NCBI GenBank assembly: GCA_964540965.1
Contig: CAZIOT010000014.1
Location: 1-64,000, forward strand
Source: JADYZU01 sp964540965
Lineage (GTDB): Bacteria; Pseudomonadota; Alphaproteobacteria; Rhodobacterales; Rhodobacteraceae
Direction: 5' to 3'
Length of the DNA stretch: 64,000 bases
In this document: positions 51,601 through 58,854 of the stretch, one piece after another
Layout: the number at the start of each line of letters is the position of its first letter
Position numbering within the stretch: the stretch's first letter is position 1
Position numbers and translations under genes: made by a program
Notes under the pieces: generated by a model
The model's database searches: none
The model's input: only the letters and a program-made list of their open reading frames with translations
Told to the model about the DNA's origin: nothing

Positions 51601-53588
51601 CTGCGGCGCCGGTCATCGACTCGGTGGTCGAAACCGGCATCGACGAGGACAGCGACCCCGACACGTTCGAGGTCGCCGAGGATGCGGCCAGCGGCACCGA
51701 AGTGGCGATCGTCACCGCCTCGGACTCGAACGAAGCCGCGGGCGAGACGCTGACCTATGAACTGGTCGACGGCGCGGGCGACGCCTATACTGGCCCGTTC
51801 GCCATCCTGAACGACGCCGGGGTGAGGAAGATCGTCACCACCGCGGCGCTGGATCACGAGGCCGCCGCCAGCCACAGCTTTGTCCTGCGCGTCACCGACA
51901 GCGCCGGGCACCATACCGACCAGTCGATCACCGTCGGCGTGCTGGACGTGAACGAGGCGCCGTCGGCGATCTCCCTGGGCAGCGGCGTTCTGGCCGTGGA
52001 CGAAAACGCCGAGGGCGCGGTCATCATCGATGTCATTGCGACCGATCCCGATGGCGACACGCTGACCTGGACCACCGACGACAGCCGGTTCGAGGTCGCC
52101 GACATCGGTGGCGGCACCATGGCGCTGCGGCTGAAGGCGGGCGAGTCGCTGGATGCGGAAACCGAGACGGACGTCACCGTCCTGGTCACCGCCACCGATC
52201 CCGACGGGCTGTTCTCCACCCGCAGCATCAACTTCAGCGTGGTGAACATCGACGAGGCGCCGGTGGTGGCGGGCGGGCTTGGCGTCTGGACGCCGGGCGC
52301 GGTCGAAGCCGGGTTGCGGCGCGCGGTCCTGACCAATGCCCCGACGATCATCGACCCCGAGGGCAGCGCGCTGACCTACAAGCTGGTCACCGCGCCGGTG
52401 ACGGGCAGCCTGTGGTCGGGGGCCACGCAGGTGGTGCTGAACGCCGTCCTGAGCCAGGCCGAGTTCGACGCCCTGACCTATGCCGCGCCCAACACCGCCG
52501 GCAACCGCAGCGCCGTGTTCGAGGTCAGCGACGACCACGGCAACACCTCGGCTCTGAACGTGACACTGGCGGTCAGCGCCGCGGTCAACGGCACCTATAG
52601 CGGCGCGGACGGAGAGGATTATCTGGACGGCGGCGCCGGCAACGACGTCATCCGCGGCCTTGCCGGGGACGATATCGGCTATGGCGGCGCGGGCGCCGAC
52701 ATCCTGAACGGCGGCACCGGCAACGACACCATGCTCGGCGGGCTGGGCAACGACATCTATCGTGTCGACAGCACGGACGATGTGGTGGTCGAGCTTGCCG
52801 GCGAAGGCAACGTCGACGTGGTCACCACCTCGGTGGACTACACGCTGGCGGCCGGATCCGCGATCGAGGGGCTGTATATCCAGGACCGCGACAACACCAC
52901 GACGCCGCTCAACCTGACCGGGAACGAGCTGCGCCAGGTGATCCGCGGCAACCTGGGCGACAACACGCTCGACAGCGGTGTGGGTGAGGGCGACCTGTTG
53001 GCGGGCGGTGCCGGCAACGACACCTATCTGGTGCGCAATGCCGATGACGATGTCGTTGAAGCGGCCGGCGAAGGCGGCGATGTGGTGATGGCGGCAGTCA
53101 GCTATGTTCTGGGTGGCAATGCCGAAATCGAGGTGCTGCGCACCATCGACGACGCAGCGACCACGGCCATCAACCTGACCGGCAACTCTGTCGCGCAAAC
53201 CCTGATCGGCAATGATGGCGACAACCGGCTGGACGGCCGGCGCGGGATGGATGTCCTTACCGGCAACGACGGGGCGGATACCTTTGTCTTTGTCACCGCG
53301 GTCGCGCCGGTCAACGCCAAGACCATCACCGACTTCACCTCGGGCGAGGATGTGCTGGAGCTTGCCGCCAGCGTGTTCAGCGGCCTGACGGCGGGGGCGC
53401 TTGACGCCGATGCCCTGGTCGTCAACACCACGGGGCTGGCCGAAGGCACCGAAGACCGGATCATCTACAACTCGGTCACGGGTGAGGTGCTGTTCGATGC
53501 CGATGGCGCCGGTGGCGCGGCGGCGCGGGTCTTTGCGACGCTGCAACTGGGCGCGACGCTGACCTCCGACGACATCAGCATCGTCTGA
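45624..53588 (+). CDS. Giant RTX protein with beta-helix and cadherin-like modules
   Basis: A 2654-residue predicted type I-secreted protein with no signal peptide. By rough position: right-handed beta-helix (20-290), short RTX block (290-340), a jelly-roll or lectin-like domain (about 400-620), beta-helix (665-910), RTX (910-1110), beta-helix (1150-1410), beta-helix (1425-1780), RTX (1785-1940), cadherin-like repeats (1990-2210), a CSPG-like repeat (2215-2320), RTX (2325-2550), and a C-terminal secretion region. Three modules restart with 'SIQAAIDAA'/'LQAAINAA'. Likely an adhesin, or a surface or polysaccharide-active enzyme; no catalytic signature is evident. The start at 45624 has AGGGAG 9 bases upstream, preferred over 45444. 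Confidence 0.85.
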   Translation: MPTITLTVTKTGPADGVTSFNSITAALAQANTLSDEVVIEVGAGTYDENPVIGRSDISLVATAGRGATTIAGTAALMGPGSQGTVTLLAGTNNVAISGFTILGFDGTNPGVEVAAVYLQGAHSDFALTDNEIVAQGEAGLLTEYSPVLDNIVVTGNIFSGQTFVGANPGIGDQWTVANVPRQLVVISGNGQNASNVTFSNNEITGTTGGLTTGNVASGNSLVTIDADNSTISGNVFTGFTNGNGWQLRVRESGNTLEGNNFSSPLGGKIGLYTEFASGEAPAVVSDTTLSGSNADDAILSTSGNDLIEGGGGNDTIYDLGGSDSISGGGGNDRVVYAGPAYDYDVTRNGDGSYTVAYTGTVAALAGTDTLTGVEGLSFAGQSYATELLTNAPSTAGYTLRFHQDFSAGTAGIPGAANGGYGIVTHVPDMAADLPGASGGGYAILEQSGAPGSESGPFFRFDGYRADFGDGYATSVRIYLDTHMALGEGFDYSVAASNQSGGHLRDFIFHVTADASTGTIVIGADNNTNFAPQNNLETKNHVDVTTSGWYTFQHNFYENADGNLEVAMSVFDASGAWLFTEISSTTDAVATQVGGNRYGWFTNIDVTGGIMVDDIALATSSDGEVQLRRGNVILGEFDTPAEAAAEASDPADYIVDADGVFHVFDGMYLQAAINAASAGATIMVAGGALGDTGVVTVDKQLTILGANEGLAGDDSGRGTESVLGSGTTMNITAEGVVIDGMKFLGGGTVLGSSAGIYVGANGVTIRNTVLEGNGSAYTGITTPYGGNVTGLSITGNLFTGWDSSAYFNPTTGVSITGNHFNATGSLNIGNLATGSLVDNNEFTGSLGAPIAYDVMDSDEDVSQFIGTGNTFDNGPARDVSIYVYGNGSAGTTVTGTSLNDRFVTDYMTNANSADTFFGGAGDDTIHGSGGADSISGGADNDVIVGGAGDDQLDGGDGIDTLDVSDAGTGGAFVELNLGVSFSSAGGFDHAANFENIRGSAGNDALFGSDDDNVFFASGGNDAIDGRDGTDTFDAGAATAALTVDLAAESASGAHSGVLMNIENVIAGSGDDSLTGNDGDNVLNGGAGNDRIAGGAGNDTIIGGGGVDTVVFAEAFDSDNVDFIGMTITTATEGTDTVSGIERMVFDDRTVFIVQAGDSIQAAIDAAAEGDLIFIAAGTHVLPTQLNVNKGVELRGAGEGQTILQTAATGWGIYVTADDVTLKGFSVDAAATTLYGIKVSPDGVGPAEVVTGLEIDHVTISGAGRTELDLNRVDNSTLSNLTLDGNGTAGNGLSLSASNHITVENLTTLDNLWGGVAIYPETSGPDWTDGSDDITFTGTLDLGEAQGLYIQESGSSAATNIEVEGWDEVYIVKNDTFRPGAEQYTFLFETEAEALAFATALPTPKDSVVTGPEGNDLPDTDLGSVFIVGPGMSIQAAIDAAEPGDTIQVLEGTYAENVTVNKDGLTIIGIGDPEDIIIQGTFKADNAITGSVVDAILTGAPYSNASGNGVTVTGDGVTLGNLTIKGFYAGIELGNGIEGLTLNGVDLTEGVVGILKATMAVVDDLTITGGSIADIYHGMLIQKGVGGGKLDGLTVTGTSFTHVGEKGIYLETGSNVLITGITMTDVAAYGRAGSFGIPGTWGTGIDINLKYDDGVPYSNIVIENFAMTNVGVSNGAGSSHLGGAAISIKARDDGPSYNSSAASFSGQVIVRNGIIDTTSTGVRAGEPGKNLAAPGVTAVTGPAVYVENVTVSNFTAGMGDNVSLTRMEVVLTGSDDTWTFNPATTGPVDVWGDAGNDAVGGGAGADNLFGGDGNDLLVGNAGGDTLTGGLGDDALIGGAGADVLNGGDGSDWAVYASSASGVQINLLLGTATGGDATGDTLALIENVAGSTSADQLVGNGGDNTLDGAAGNDVLDGGGGNDLLIHADGDDTITGGDGDDTVEFDLDWEDYTITRSGSSYTVVGGGFTDIVTGVEEFIFNGTTISVVDDPDSIVSAAAPVIDSVVETGIDEDSDPDTFEVAEDAASGTEVAIVTASDSNEAAGETLTYELVDGAGDAYTGPFAILNDAGVRKIVTTAALDHEAAASHSFVLRVTDSAGHHTDQSITVGVLDVNEAPSAISLGSGVLAVDENAEGAVIIDVIATDPDGDTLTWTTDDSRFEVADIGGGTMALRLKAGESLDAETETDVTVLVTATDPDGLFSTRSINFSVVNIDEAPVVAGGLGVWTPGAVEAGLRRAVLTNAPTIIDPEGSALTYKLVTAPVTGSLWSGATQVVLNAVLSQAEFDALTYAAPNTAGNRSAVFEVSDDHGNTSALNVTLAVSAAVNGTYSGADGEDYLDGGAGNDVIRGLAGDDIGYGGAGADILNGGTGNDTMLGGLGNDIYRVDSTDDVVVELAGEGNVDVVTTSVDYTLAAGSAIEGLYIQDRDNTTTPLNLTGNELRQVIRGNLGDNTLDSGVGEGDLLAGGAGNDTYLVRNADDDVVEAAGEGGDVVMAAVSYVLGGNAEIEVLRTIDDAATTAINLTGNSVAQTLIGNDGDNRLDGRRGMDVLTGNDGADTFVFVTAVAPVNAKTITDFTSGEDVLELAASVFSGLTAGALDADALVVNTTGLAEGTEDRIIYNSVTGEVLFDADGAGGAAARVFATLQLGATLTSDDISIV

Positions 53589-53613
53589 GGTCTGACGCAG
53601 GACCGGAAAAGGG

Positions 53614-53648
53614 GGGGCGCGGCCGCAGGGCCGCGCCCCTTCTTCTTT
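53614..53648 (+). terminator. Intrinsic terminator of the giant RTX gene
   Basis: An 11-base GC stem (GGGGCGCGGCC and complement) with a GCAG loop at 53614-53639 is followed by TTCTTCTTT. It begins 25 bases after the stop codon and would also act in reverse for priA, whose own stop is at 53661. Confidence 0.85.
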
Positions 53649-53660
53649 CCTTGTCCGCCC

Positions 53661-55859
53661 CTACAGAAAGCTTTGCGGGTCGATGTCGACCGACAGCCGC
53701 AGGTCGCCGCGCAGTTTCACCTGCGCCAGCCAGGCGGCGATCGCCTGCTGGATCGGCGCACCCTTCGGCGCCCGGACCAGAAGCCGCACCCGATGCCGGC
53801 CGCGGATACGGGCGATGGGCGCGGGGGCCGGCCCCCAGACCTCGGCGCCGATCCGGGCCAGCGGCCCGGGCCGCCGCGCCAGTTCGGTGCCCAGGTCGAA
53901 CACCGCCTGCACGTCGGGCGAGGACAGGATGATGCCGGCCATTCGCCCGTAGGGCGGCACGCCGGCAGCGCGGCGCCCCTCGGCCTCGGCCCGCCAGAAC
54001 CCCTCCTCGTCGCCCGAAAGGATCGCCCGGATCACCGGATGGTCCGGCTGAAAGGTCTGCAGCAGCGCGGTCCCCGGCTGGTCGGCCCGCCCGGCGCGGC
54101 CCGAGACCTGCCGCATCAGTTGAAAGGTCCGTTCGGCGGCGCGCAGGTCGGACCCTTGCAGGCCAAGGTCGGCGTCGATCACCCCCACCAGCGTCAGCAG
54201 GGGAAAGTTGTGGCCCTTGGCGACGATCTGGGTGCCGATGATGATATCGGCGCCCCCCGCGGCAATCGCCGCGATCTGGTCCTTGAGCGCGCGGGCCGAT
54301 CCGAACAGGTCGGACGACAGCACCGCCACCCGAGCCTGCGGAAAGGCCGCCGTCACCTCTTCGGCCAGCCGCTCGACCCCGGGGCCGACGGGGGCGAGCC
54401 GCCCCTCGGCCTTGCAGGACGGGCAGGCGACCGGCATCGGCTCGGTCGCGCCGCATTGGTGGCACATCAGCCGCTTGAGAAAGCGGTGTTCGACCATGCG
54501 CGCATCGCAATGCTTGCAGCCGATCTGGTGGCCGCAGGCGCGGCAGAGCGTCACCGGCGCATAGCCGCGGCGGTTGAGGAACAGCAGCGCCTGTTCGCCG
54601 CGGCCGATCCGGTCCGTCACCGCGGCGCGCAGCGTGGGGGAAACCCAGGTCCCCTGCGCCAGTTCCTCGGCCCGCATGTCGATGGCGCGCATCTGCGGCA
54701 GCACCGCCGGGCCAAAGCGGGCCGTGAGGTCGATGCGGCTGTAGCGGCCCTGATCGGCATTGACCCAGCTTTCCAGACTGGGCGTCGCACTGGCCAGCAC
54801 CACCGGACAGCCGATGATCGAGGCGCGCAGCACCGCCATGTCGCGGGCGCTGTAGATCACGCCCTCTTCCTGCTTGTAGGAGGTGTCGTGTTCCTCATCG
54901 ACCACGATCAGGCCAAGGTCGCGGAACGGCAGGAACAGCGCCGACCGCGCGCCGACGACGAATTGCAGCCCGCCCTCGCCCGCCATCTTCCACACCCGCC
55001 GCCGTTCGGTCGAGGTGATGCCGGAATGCCATTCGGCCGGCCGGGCGCCAAAGCGCGCCTCGACCCGGGCGATGAAGTCGCCGGTCAAGGCGATTTCCGG
55101 CAAAAGGACCAGCGCCTGCCGCCCGCTTCGCAAAGTTTCGGCCACGGCCTCGAGATAGACTTCGGTCTTGCCCGATCCGGTAACGCCGCGCAGCAGGGTG
55201 GCGGAATAGGCCTGCGCCCTGACCGCCACGCCCAGCCTTGCCGCGCCCCCCGCCTGATCCGGCGTCAGGTCGTGCCCCGGATGGTCGGGGTCGAGCGGCG
55301 GATAGGGCAGGTCGCGCGGCGCCTCCTCCTCGCGCACCACGCCCTGCGCCACCAGCCCCTTGACGACCGAGGCGCCAACGCCCGCGGCCTCGGCCAGTTC
55401 CGCAAGCGTCAGGGCCGCGCCGCCGGTTTCGTCCAGCACGGCGATGACCTTTTCCCGCGCCTCGGTCATCCGCGCCGGTTCGCGGTCGGTCAGGCGATAG
55501 ACGCGGCGCAGCGCCGGCGGGTCGCCCAGACCGGGGGCGCGGGTCGCCAGCCGCAGCATGGCCGGCGGCGGCGTCAGCGTGTAATCCGCCGCCCGCGCGA
55601 TGAAGGCGCGCAACTCGTCGCGCATCGGCGCCGCGTCCAGCACGCGGGCCACCGGGCGCAGCCGTTCGCGCGGGAAATCGCCTGCCGCCGGCCCCCAGAC
55701 CACGCCCAGCACGCGGCGCGGCCCCAGCGGCACCTCGACAAAGGCGCCGGGCGCGGCACCGCCCTCGGGCGCAAGGTAGTCAAGCACCCGGCCCAGCGGC
55801 TCGGTCGTCAGCACGCCAAGCGGCGTGCCTTCGGGAAAGGGGTCGGAATCGGCAGCCAT
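53661..55859 (-). CDS. priA: Primosomal replication helicase PriA
   Basis: Restart helicase that reloads the replisome at stalled forks. The 732 residues have an N-terminal DNA-binding domain, Walker A 'GVTGSGKTEVYL' (about 240), the DEEH box 'IVVDEEHDTSYKQEEG' (about 325), and the zinc-binding cysteines 'CRACGHQIGCKHCDARMVEHRFLKRLMCHQCG' and 'CPSCKAEG' (about 445-495). The start MAADSDPFPEGTPLGVLT at 55859 begins the conserved domain; the frame is open for 21 more codons upstream. Confidence 0.97.
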   Translation of the reverse strand: MAADSDPFPEGTPLGVLTTEPLGRVLDYLAPEGGAAPGAFVEVPLGPRRVLGVVWGPAAGDFPRERLRPVARVLDAAPMRDELRAFIARAADYTLTPPPAMLRLATRAPGLGDPPALRRVYRLTDREPARMTEAREKVIAVLDETGGAALTLAELAEAAGVGASVVKGLVAQGVVREEEAPRDLPYPPLDPDHPGHDLTPDQAGGAARLGVAVRAQAYSATLLRGVTGSGKTEVYLEAVAETLRSGRQALVLLPEIALTGDFIARVEARFGARPAEWHSGITSTERRRVWKMAGEGGLQFVVGARSALFLPFRDLGLIVVDEEHDTSYKQEEGVIYSARDMAVLRASIIGCPVVLASATPSLESWVNADQGRYSRIDLTARFGPAVLPQMRAIDMRAEELAQGTWVSPTLRAAVTDRIGRGEQALLFLNRRGYAPVTLCRACGHQIGCKHCDARMVEHRFLKRLMCHQCGATEPMPVACPSCKAEGRLAPVGPGVERLAEEVTAAFPQARVAVLSSDLFGSARALKDQIAAIAAGGADIIIGTQIVAKGHNFPLLTLVGVIDADLGLQGSDLRAAERTFQLMRQVSGRAGRADQPGTALLQTFQPDHPVIRAILSGDEEGFWRAEAEGRRAAGVPPYGRMAGIILSSPDVQAVFDLGTELARRPGPLARIGAEVWGPAPAPIARIRGRHRVRLLVRAPKGAPIQQAIAAWLAQVKLRGDLRLSVDIDPQSFL

Positions 55860-55974
55860 GCAAACGGGATAGCGCAGGCAGGACGCGGCCGGAACCCGCC
55901 TGCCCGGTTTTCCGGCTGACAAGAGCGCGCGCCGCCGCTAGGATGCGCCCAATCACGAAACAGGGCGCGCAGGC

Positions 55975-56685
55975 ATGAGCAGCAAGACCGGCATGGACGC
56001 GGCGACGCGCGAACGCATCATCGCCGAACCCGAAGTCCTGCTCGACGACAAGGAATTGATGCGCGTCCTTGTCGCCGCCAACGAAAAGGCGATGGGCCAC
56101 AATATCGTGGACCTGCGCGGCATCGCGATGGAACGGCTCGAGGCGCGGCTGGACCGGCTTGAGGATACCCATCGGTCCGTCATCGCCGCGGCCTATGAAA
56201 ACCTGGCCGGCACCAACCAGATCCACCGCGCCGTGCTGCGCCTTCTGGACGCCAGCCGGTTCGAGGTGTTCCTGCGCGACCTGTCGGGCGATGTCGCCGA
56301 CATCCTGCGGGTCGATGCGATGCGGCTGGTGCTGGAATCGGCGGTGCAGCCGGGCGATCCGGCGATCCGCCGCCTGCAATCCATCCTCTCGGTCGCCGAA
56401 CCGGGCTTTGGTGCCGCCTATGTCACCCGCGGCCGATCGGCGCCGCTGCGCGACGTCACCTTGCGGCAGGTGCAGGGCGCCGCGGTCGAGGTCTATGGCG
56501 ACAAGGCCGATTTCATCCGCTCCGAAGCCTGCCTGCGCCTTGATCTGGGCGACGGCCGGCTGCCCGGCCTGCTGGTCATGGGGTCCGAGGATCCGCACCA
56601 GTTCACCCCGCAACAGGGCACCGACCTGCTTGCCTTTCTGGGCGGCGTGCTGGAACGGCTGATGCGGGGCTGGCTGTCGCGATGA
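55975..56685 (+). CDS. DUF484 family protein
   Basis: A 236-residue GAF-like protein of the DUF484 family: 'ATRERIIAEPEVLLDDKELMRVLVAAN', 'LRGIAMERLEARLDRLEDTHRSVIAAAYENLAGTNQIHRAVLRLLDA', ending 'GTDLLAFLGGVLERLMRGWL'. DUF484 genes commonly precede xerC, as here, with an ATGA overlap. Function is unestablished. Confidence 0.92.
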   Translation: MSSKTGMDAATRERIIAEPEVLLDDKELMRVLVAANEKAMGHNIVDLRGIAMERLEARLDRLEDTHRSVIAAAYENLAGTNQIHRAVLRLLDASRFEVFLRDLSGDVADILRVDAMRLVLESAVQPGDPAIRRLQSILSVAEPGFGAAYVTRGRSAPLRDVTLRQVQGAAVEVYGDKADFIRSEACLRLDLGDGRLPGLLVMGSEDPHQFTPQQGTDLLAFLGGVLERLMRGWLSR

Positions 56686-57608
56686 ACGTGACGGTGCTTG
56701 CACCGGGTTTGGCGGCTTCGCTGGACGACTGGCTGACCCACGAACGGGTCATGGCGGGGGCGGCCGCGCATACCTTGCGCGCCTATGATGCCGATGTGCG
56801 CGGCTGGCTGGCCTTCATGGCCGGGCATCTGGGCGGCGGCTTTGGCACGGCGCAGGTGCCCCGGATCACCGTCACCGACATGCGGGCGTGGATGGCGGCC
56901 GAGCGGGGCCGCGGCCTGTCGCCGCGGTCGCTCGCCCGCGCGCTGTCGGCGGTCAAGGGCTTTGCCCGCTGGCTGGCCGACCGCGACGGCAGCGACCCGG
57001 TGGCGGTCCTGTCGGCCCGCGCGCCGCGCTTTCGCGCCGGACTGCCGCGTCCGCTGGCCGAGGACGCCGCCCGCGCCCTGATCGACACCGTGGAACTGCA
57101 GGCGGCCGAACCTTGGGTCGCGGCACGCGACGCCGCCGTCGTGGTGCTGCTTTACGGCTGCGGCCTGCGGATTTCCGAGGCGTTGTCGCTGACCGGCGCC
57201 AACCTGCCCCTGGCCGATGTCCTGCGCATCACCGGCAAGGGCGGCAAGGAACGGCTGGTGCCCCTGCTGCCCGCCGCGCGCGATGCCGTCGCGGCCTATG
57301 TCGCGCTTTGCCCCTATCCGCCGGAACCCGCCGCGCCCCTGTTCCGCGGCGCCCGCGGCGGGCCGCTCAACCCTCGGCTGGTGCAGAAGGCGGTCGAGCG
57401 CAGCCGGCTGCAACTGGGCCTGCCGGCCAACGCCACCCCGCACGCGCTGCGGCATTCCTTTGCGACGCATCTGCTTGGCGCCGGCGGCGATCTGCGCGCG
57501 ATCCAGGAATTGCTCGGCCATGCCTCGCTGTCGACAACGCAGGCCTATACCGCCGTCGATGCCAACAGGCTGATGGAGGTTTACGAGCGGGCCCATCCCA
57601 AGGCATGA
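56682..57608 (+). CDS. xerC: Tyrosine recombinase XerC
   Basis: Site-specific recombinase that resolves chromosome dimers at dif with XerD. The 308 residues have a SAM-like N-terminal domain (15-100) and the catalytic set: Arg in 'GCGLRISEAL', Lys in 'ITGKGGKERLVPL', 'HALRHSFATHLL' (His and Arg), His in 'LLGHASLSTTQAYT', and the nucleophile Tyr in that stretch. It overlaps the DUF484 stop by 4 bases. Confidence 0.95.
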   Translation: MNVTVLAPGLAASLDDWLTHERVMAGAAAHTLRAYDADVRGWLAFMAGHLGGGFGTAQVPRITVTDMRAWMAAERGRGLSPRSLARALSAVKGFARWLADRDGSDPVAVLSARAPRFRAGLPRPLAEDAARALIDTVELQAAEPWVAARDAAVVVLLYGCGLRISEALSLTGANLPLADVLRITGKGGKERLVPLLPAARDAVAAYVALCPYPPEPAAPLFRGARGGPLNPRLVQKAVERSRLQLGLPANATPHALRHSFATHLLGAGGDLRAIQELLGHASLSTTQAYTAVDANRLMEVYERAHPKA

Positions 57609-57651
57609 AAACCCCCTTGCCAGCACCGGGCGATTCTTTCAGGACAGCGCC

Positions 57652-58347
57652 ATGACCGCAAAGACCTGGGCGCTGCTTGTTCACCTGTTCACCGCGACCG
57701 GCGCCGTCTGGGCGATGCTGGCGATGCTGGCCGCGGTCGAACGCGACTGGGGCATGATGTTCCTGTGGCTGGTGGTCGCGCTGCTGGTCGACGGGCTGGA
57801 CGGACCGATGGCGCGCAAGGCGCAGGTCAAGAAATACGCGCCGGAGTTCGACGGCGTTCTTCTTGACCTCATCATCGACTACCTGACCTATGTCTTCGTG
57901 CCGGCCTATGCGCTGTTCAAGTCCGGCCTCTTGCCAGGCTGGCCGGGCTGGCTGGCCATCATCGTCATCACCTTTGCCTCGGCGATGTATTTCGCCGATA
58001 CACGGATGAAAACGCGGGACTTTTCCTTTTCCGGCTTTCCGTCCTGCTGGAACATGGTGGTGCTGGTGCTGTTCGCGCTCAAGCCGCACCCGCTGGTGTC
58101 GCTGATCCTTGTCACCATCCTGGCCGTCACCATGTTCGTGCCGGTGAAATTCGTCCATCCGGTGCGCACGAAACGCTGGCGCAGCGTCACCCTGCCCATG
58201 GCCATCGCCTGGGTGTTCTTTGCCGGCTGGGCGGCGCTGGTCGACTTCCACCCCCAAAGCTGGGCGCATTGGGGGCTGATGATCCCGTCGATCTACCTTC
58301 TGTTCGCCGGCGTGGCGCAGCAGATCGCCTACGGGCGCGACGGATAG
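57652..58347 (+). CDS. pcs: Phosphatidylcholine synthase
   Basis: Condenses CDP-diacylglycerol with choline in one step, a pathway typical of host-associated and many marine alphaproteobacteria. The 231-residue membrane protein has the CDP-alcohol phosphotransferase signature in 'DGLDGPMARKAQVKKYAPEFDGVLLDLIIDYLTYVFVP' and the Pcs-specific 'GFPSCWNMVV'. It follows xerC by 43 bases in the same direction. It ends 6 bases before the convergent DksA-like gene. Confidence 0.95.
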   Translation: MTAKTWALLVHLFTATGAVWAMLAMLAAVERDWGMMFLWLVVALLVDGLDGPMARKAQVKKYAPEFDGVLLDLIIDYLTYVFVPAYALFKSGLLPGWPGWLAIIVITFASAMYFADTRMKTRDFSFSGFPSCWNMVVLVLFALKPHPLVSLILVTILAVTMFVPVKFVHPVRTKRWRSVTLPMAIAWVFFAGWAALVDFHPQSWAHWGLMIPSIYLLFAGVAQQIAYGRDG

Positions 58348-58353
58348 GTCGCG

Positions 58354-58671
58354 TCAGCGGGCGTGCAGCTTGCAGAACGGCGTTGCCGGGACCAGATCCA
58401 GCCGTTCTTCGGTAATCCGTTCGCCGCAGGTGACGCAGAATCCGTATTCCCCCTGCTCGATCCGGCGCAGGGCCGCGTCGATCCGGGCGATTTCCGCCTG
58501 CGCCGCCTGCCCCAGATCCTCAAGCACCTCATCCGCCTCGCGCTCGGTGGCCAGATCCTCCCAATCCTTCGAATCGTGGCTGTCGAGTTCGGCGTCCAGC
58601 TCGATCATCCGGGTGGTGAGTTCGTCGCGGCGGGCCTGCAATTGCCGGGCGCGGTCTTGGATCGGGGTCAT
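58354..58671 (-). CDS. DksA/TraR family zinc-finger regulator (DksA-like)
   Basis: A 105-residue RNA-polymerase-binding protein of DksA/TraR type. A coiled-coil N-terminus (about 5-72, with acidic residues near the tip 'SHDSKDWEDLATEREADEV') is followed by the zinc site Cys79-x2-Cys82...Cys100-x2-His103 ('FCVTCGERITEERLDLVPATPFCKLH'), where the fourth canonical Cys is His. Such proteins bind the secondary channel and act with ppGpp. I start at 58671 (MTPIQ) because GGAG is 6-8 bases upstream; METPM at 58683 lacks one. A Fnr-type box is 53 bases upstream. Confidence 0.88.
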   Translation of the reverse strand: MTPIQDRARQLQARRDELTTRMIELDAELDSHDSKDWEDLATEREADEVLEDLGQAAQAEIARIDAALRRIEQGEYGFCVTCGERITEERLDLVPATPFCKLHAR

Positions 58672-58723
58672 GGGCGTCTCCATTCTGTCGGGGGAACCTA
58701 TCAAGGATCGCCGCGTTCGGGAA

Positions 58724-58737
58724 TTGACCGGGATCAA
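58724..58737. promoter_or_regulatory. FnrL/Dnr-type box (TTGAC-N4-ATCAA)
   Basis: TTGAC (58724-58728), CGGG, ATCAA (58733-58737) is a full match to the Fnr/FnrL consensus TTGAY-N4-RTCAA. It lies 53 bases upstream of the DksA-like start and 118 bases before tamA, in their shared divergent region. The position suits activation or repression of the DksA-like gene by oxygen or NO level. Confidence 0.7.
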
Positions 58738-58854
58738 TGGCACCGGAAAAAAGCGCGAAGGGGACAGCAAGTTGTGGCAGGGGCGTTGGAGATGGCAACC
58801 CGTTGCGATAGGCTGGGCCCAGTGGAGCGCAGTCCGGGGTGAAGGAGTGACAAG

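Noticed and set aside
44350..53270. Short-period repeats in the RTX genes as a possible CRISPR array
   Set aside because: The 18-27 base periodicity comes from GGxGxDxLx nonapeptides inside open reading frames; there are no unique spacers of constant length.
46284..53546. A very long minus-strand open frame (about 2420 codons) opposite the giant RTX gene
   Set aside because: It is a shadow of GC-rich, strongly codon-biased repeats on the plus strand. It has no recognisable domain and no start signal, while the plus strand encodes clear RTX, beta-helix and cadherin modules.
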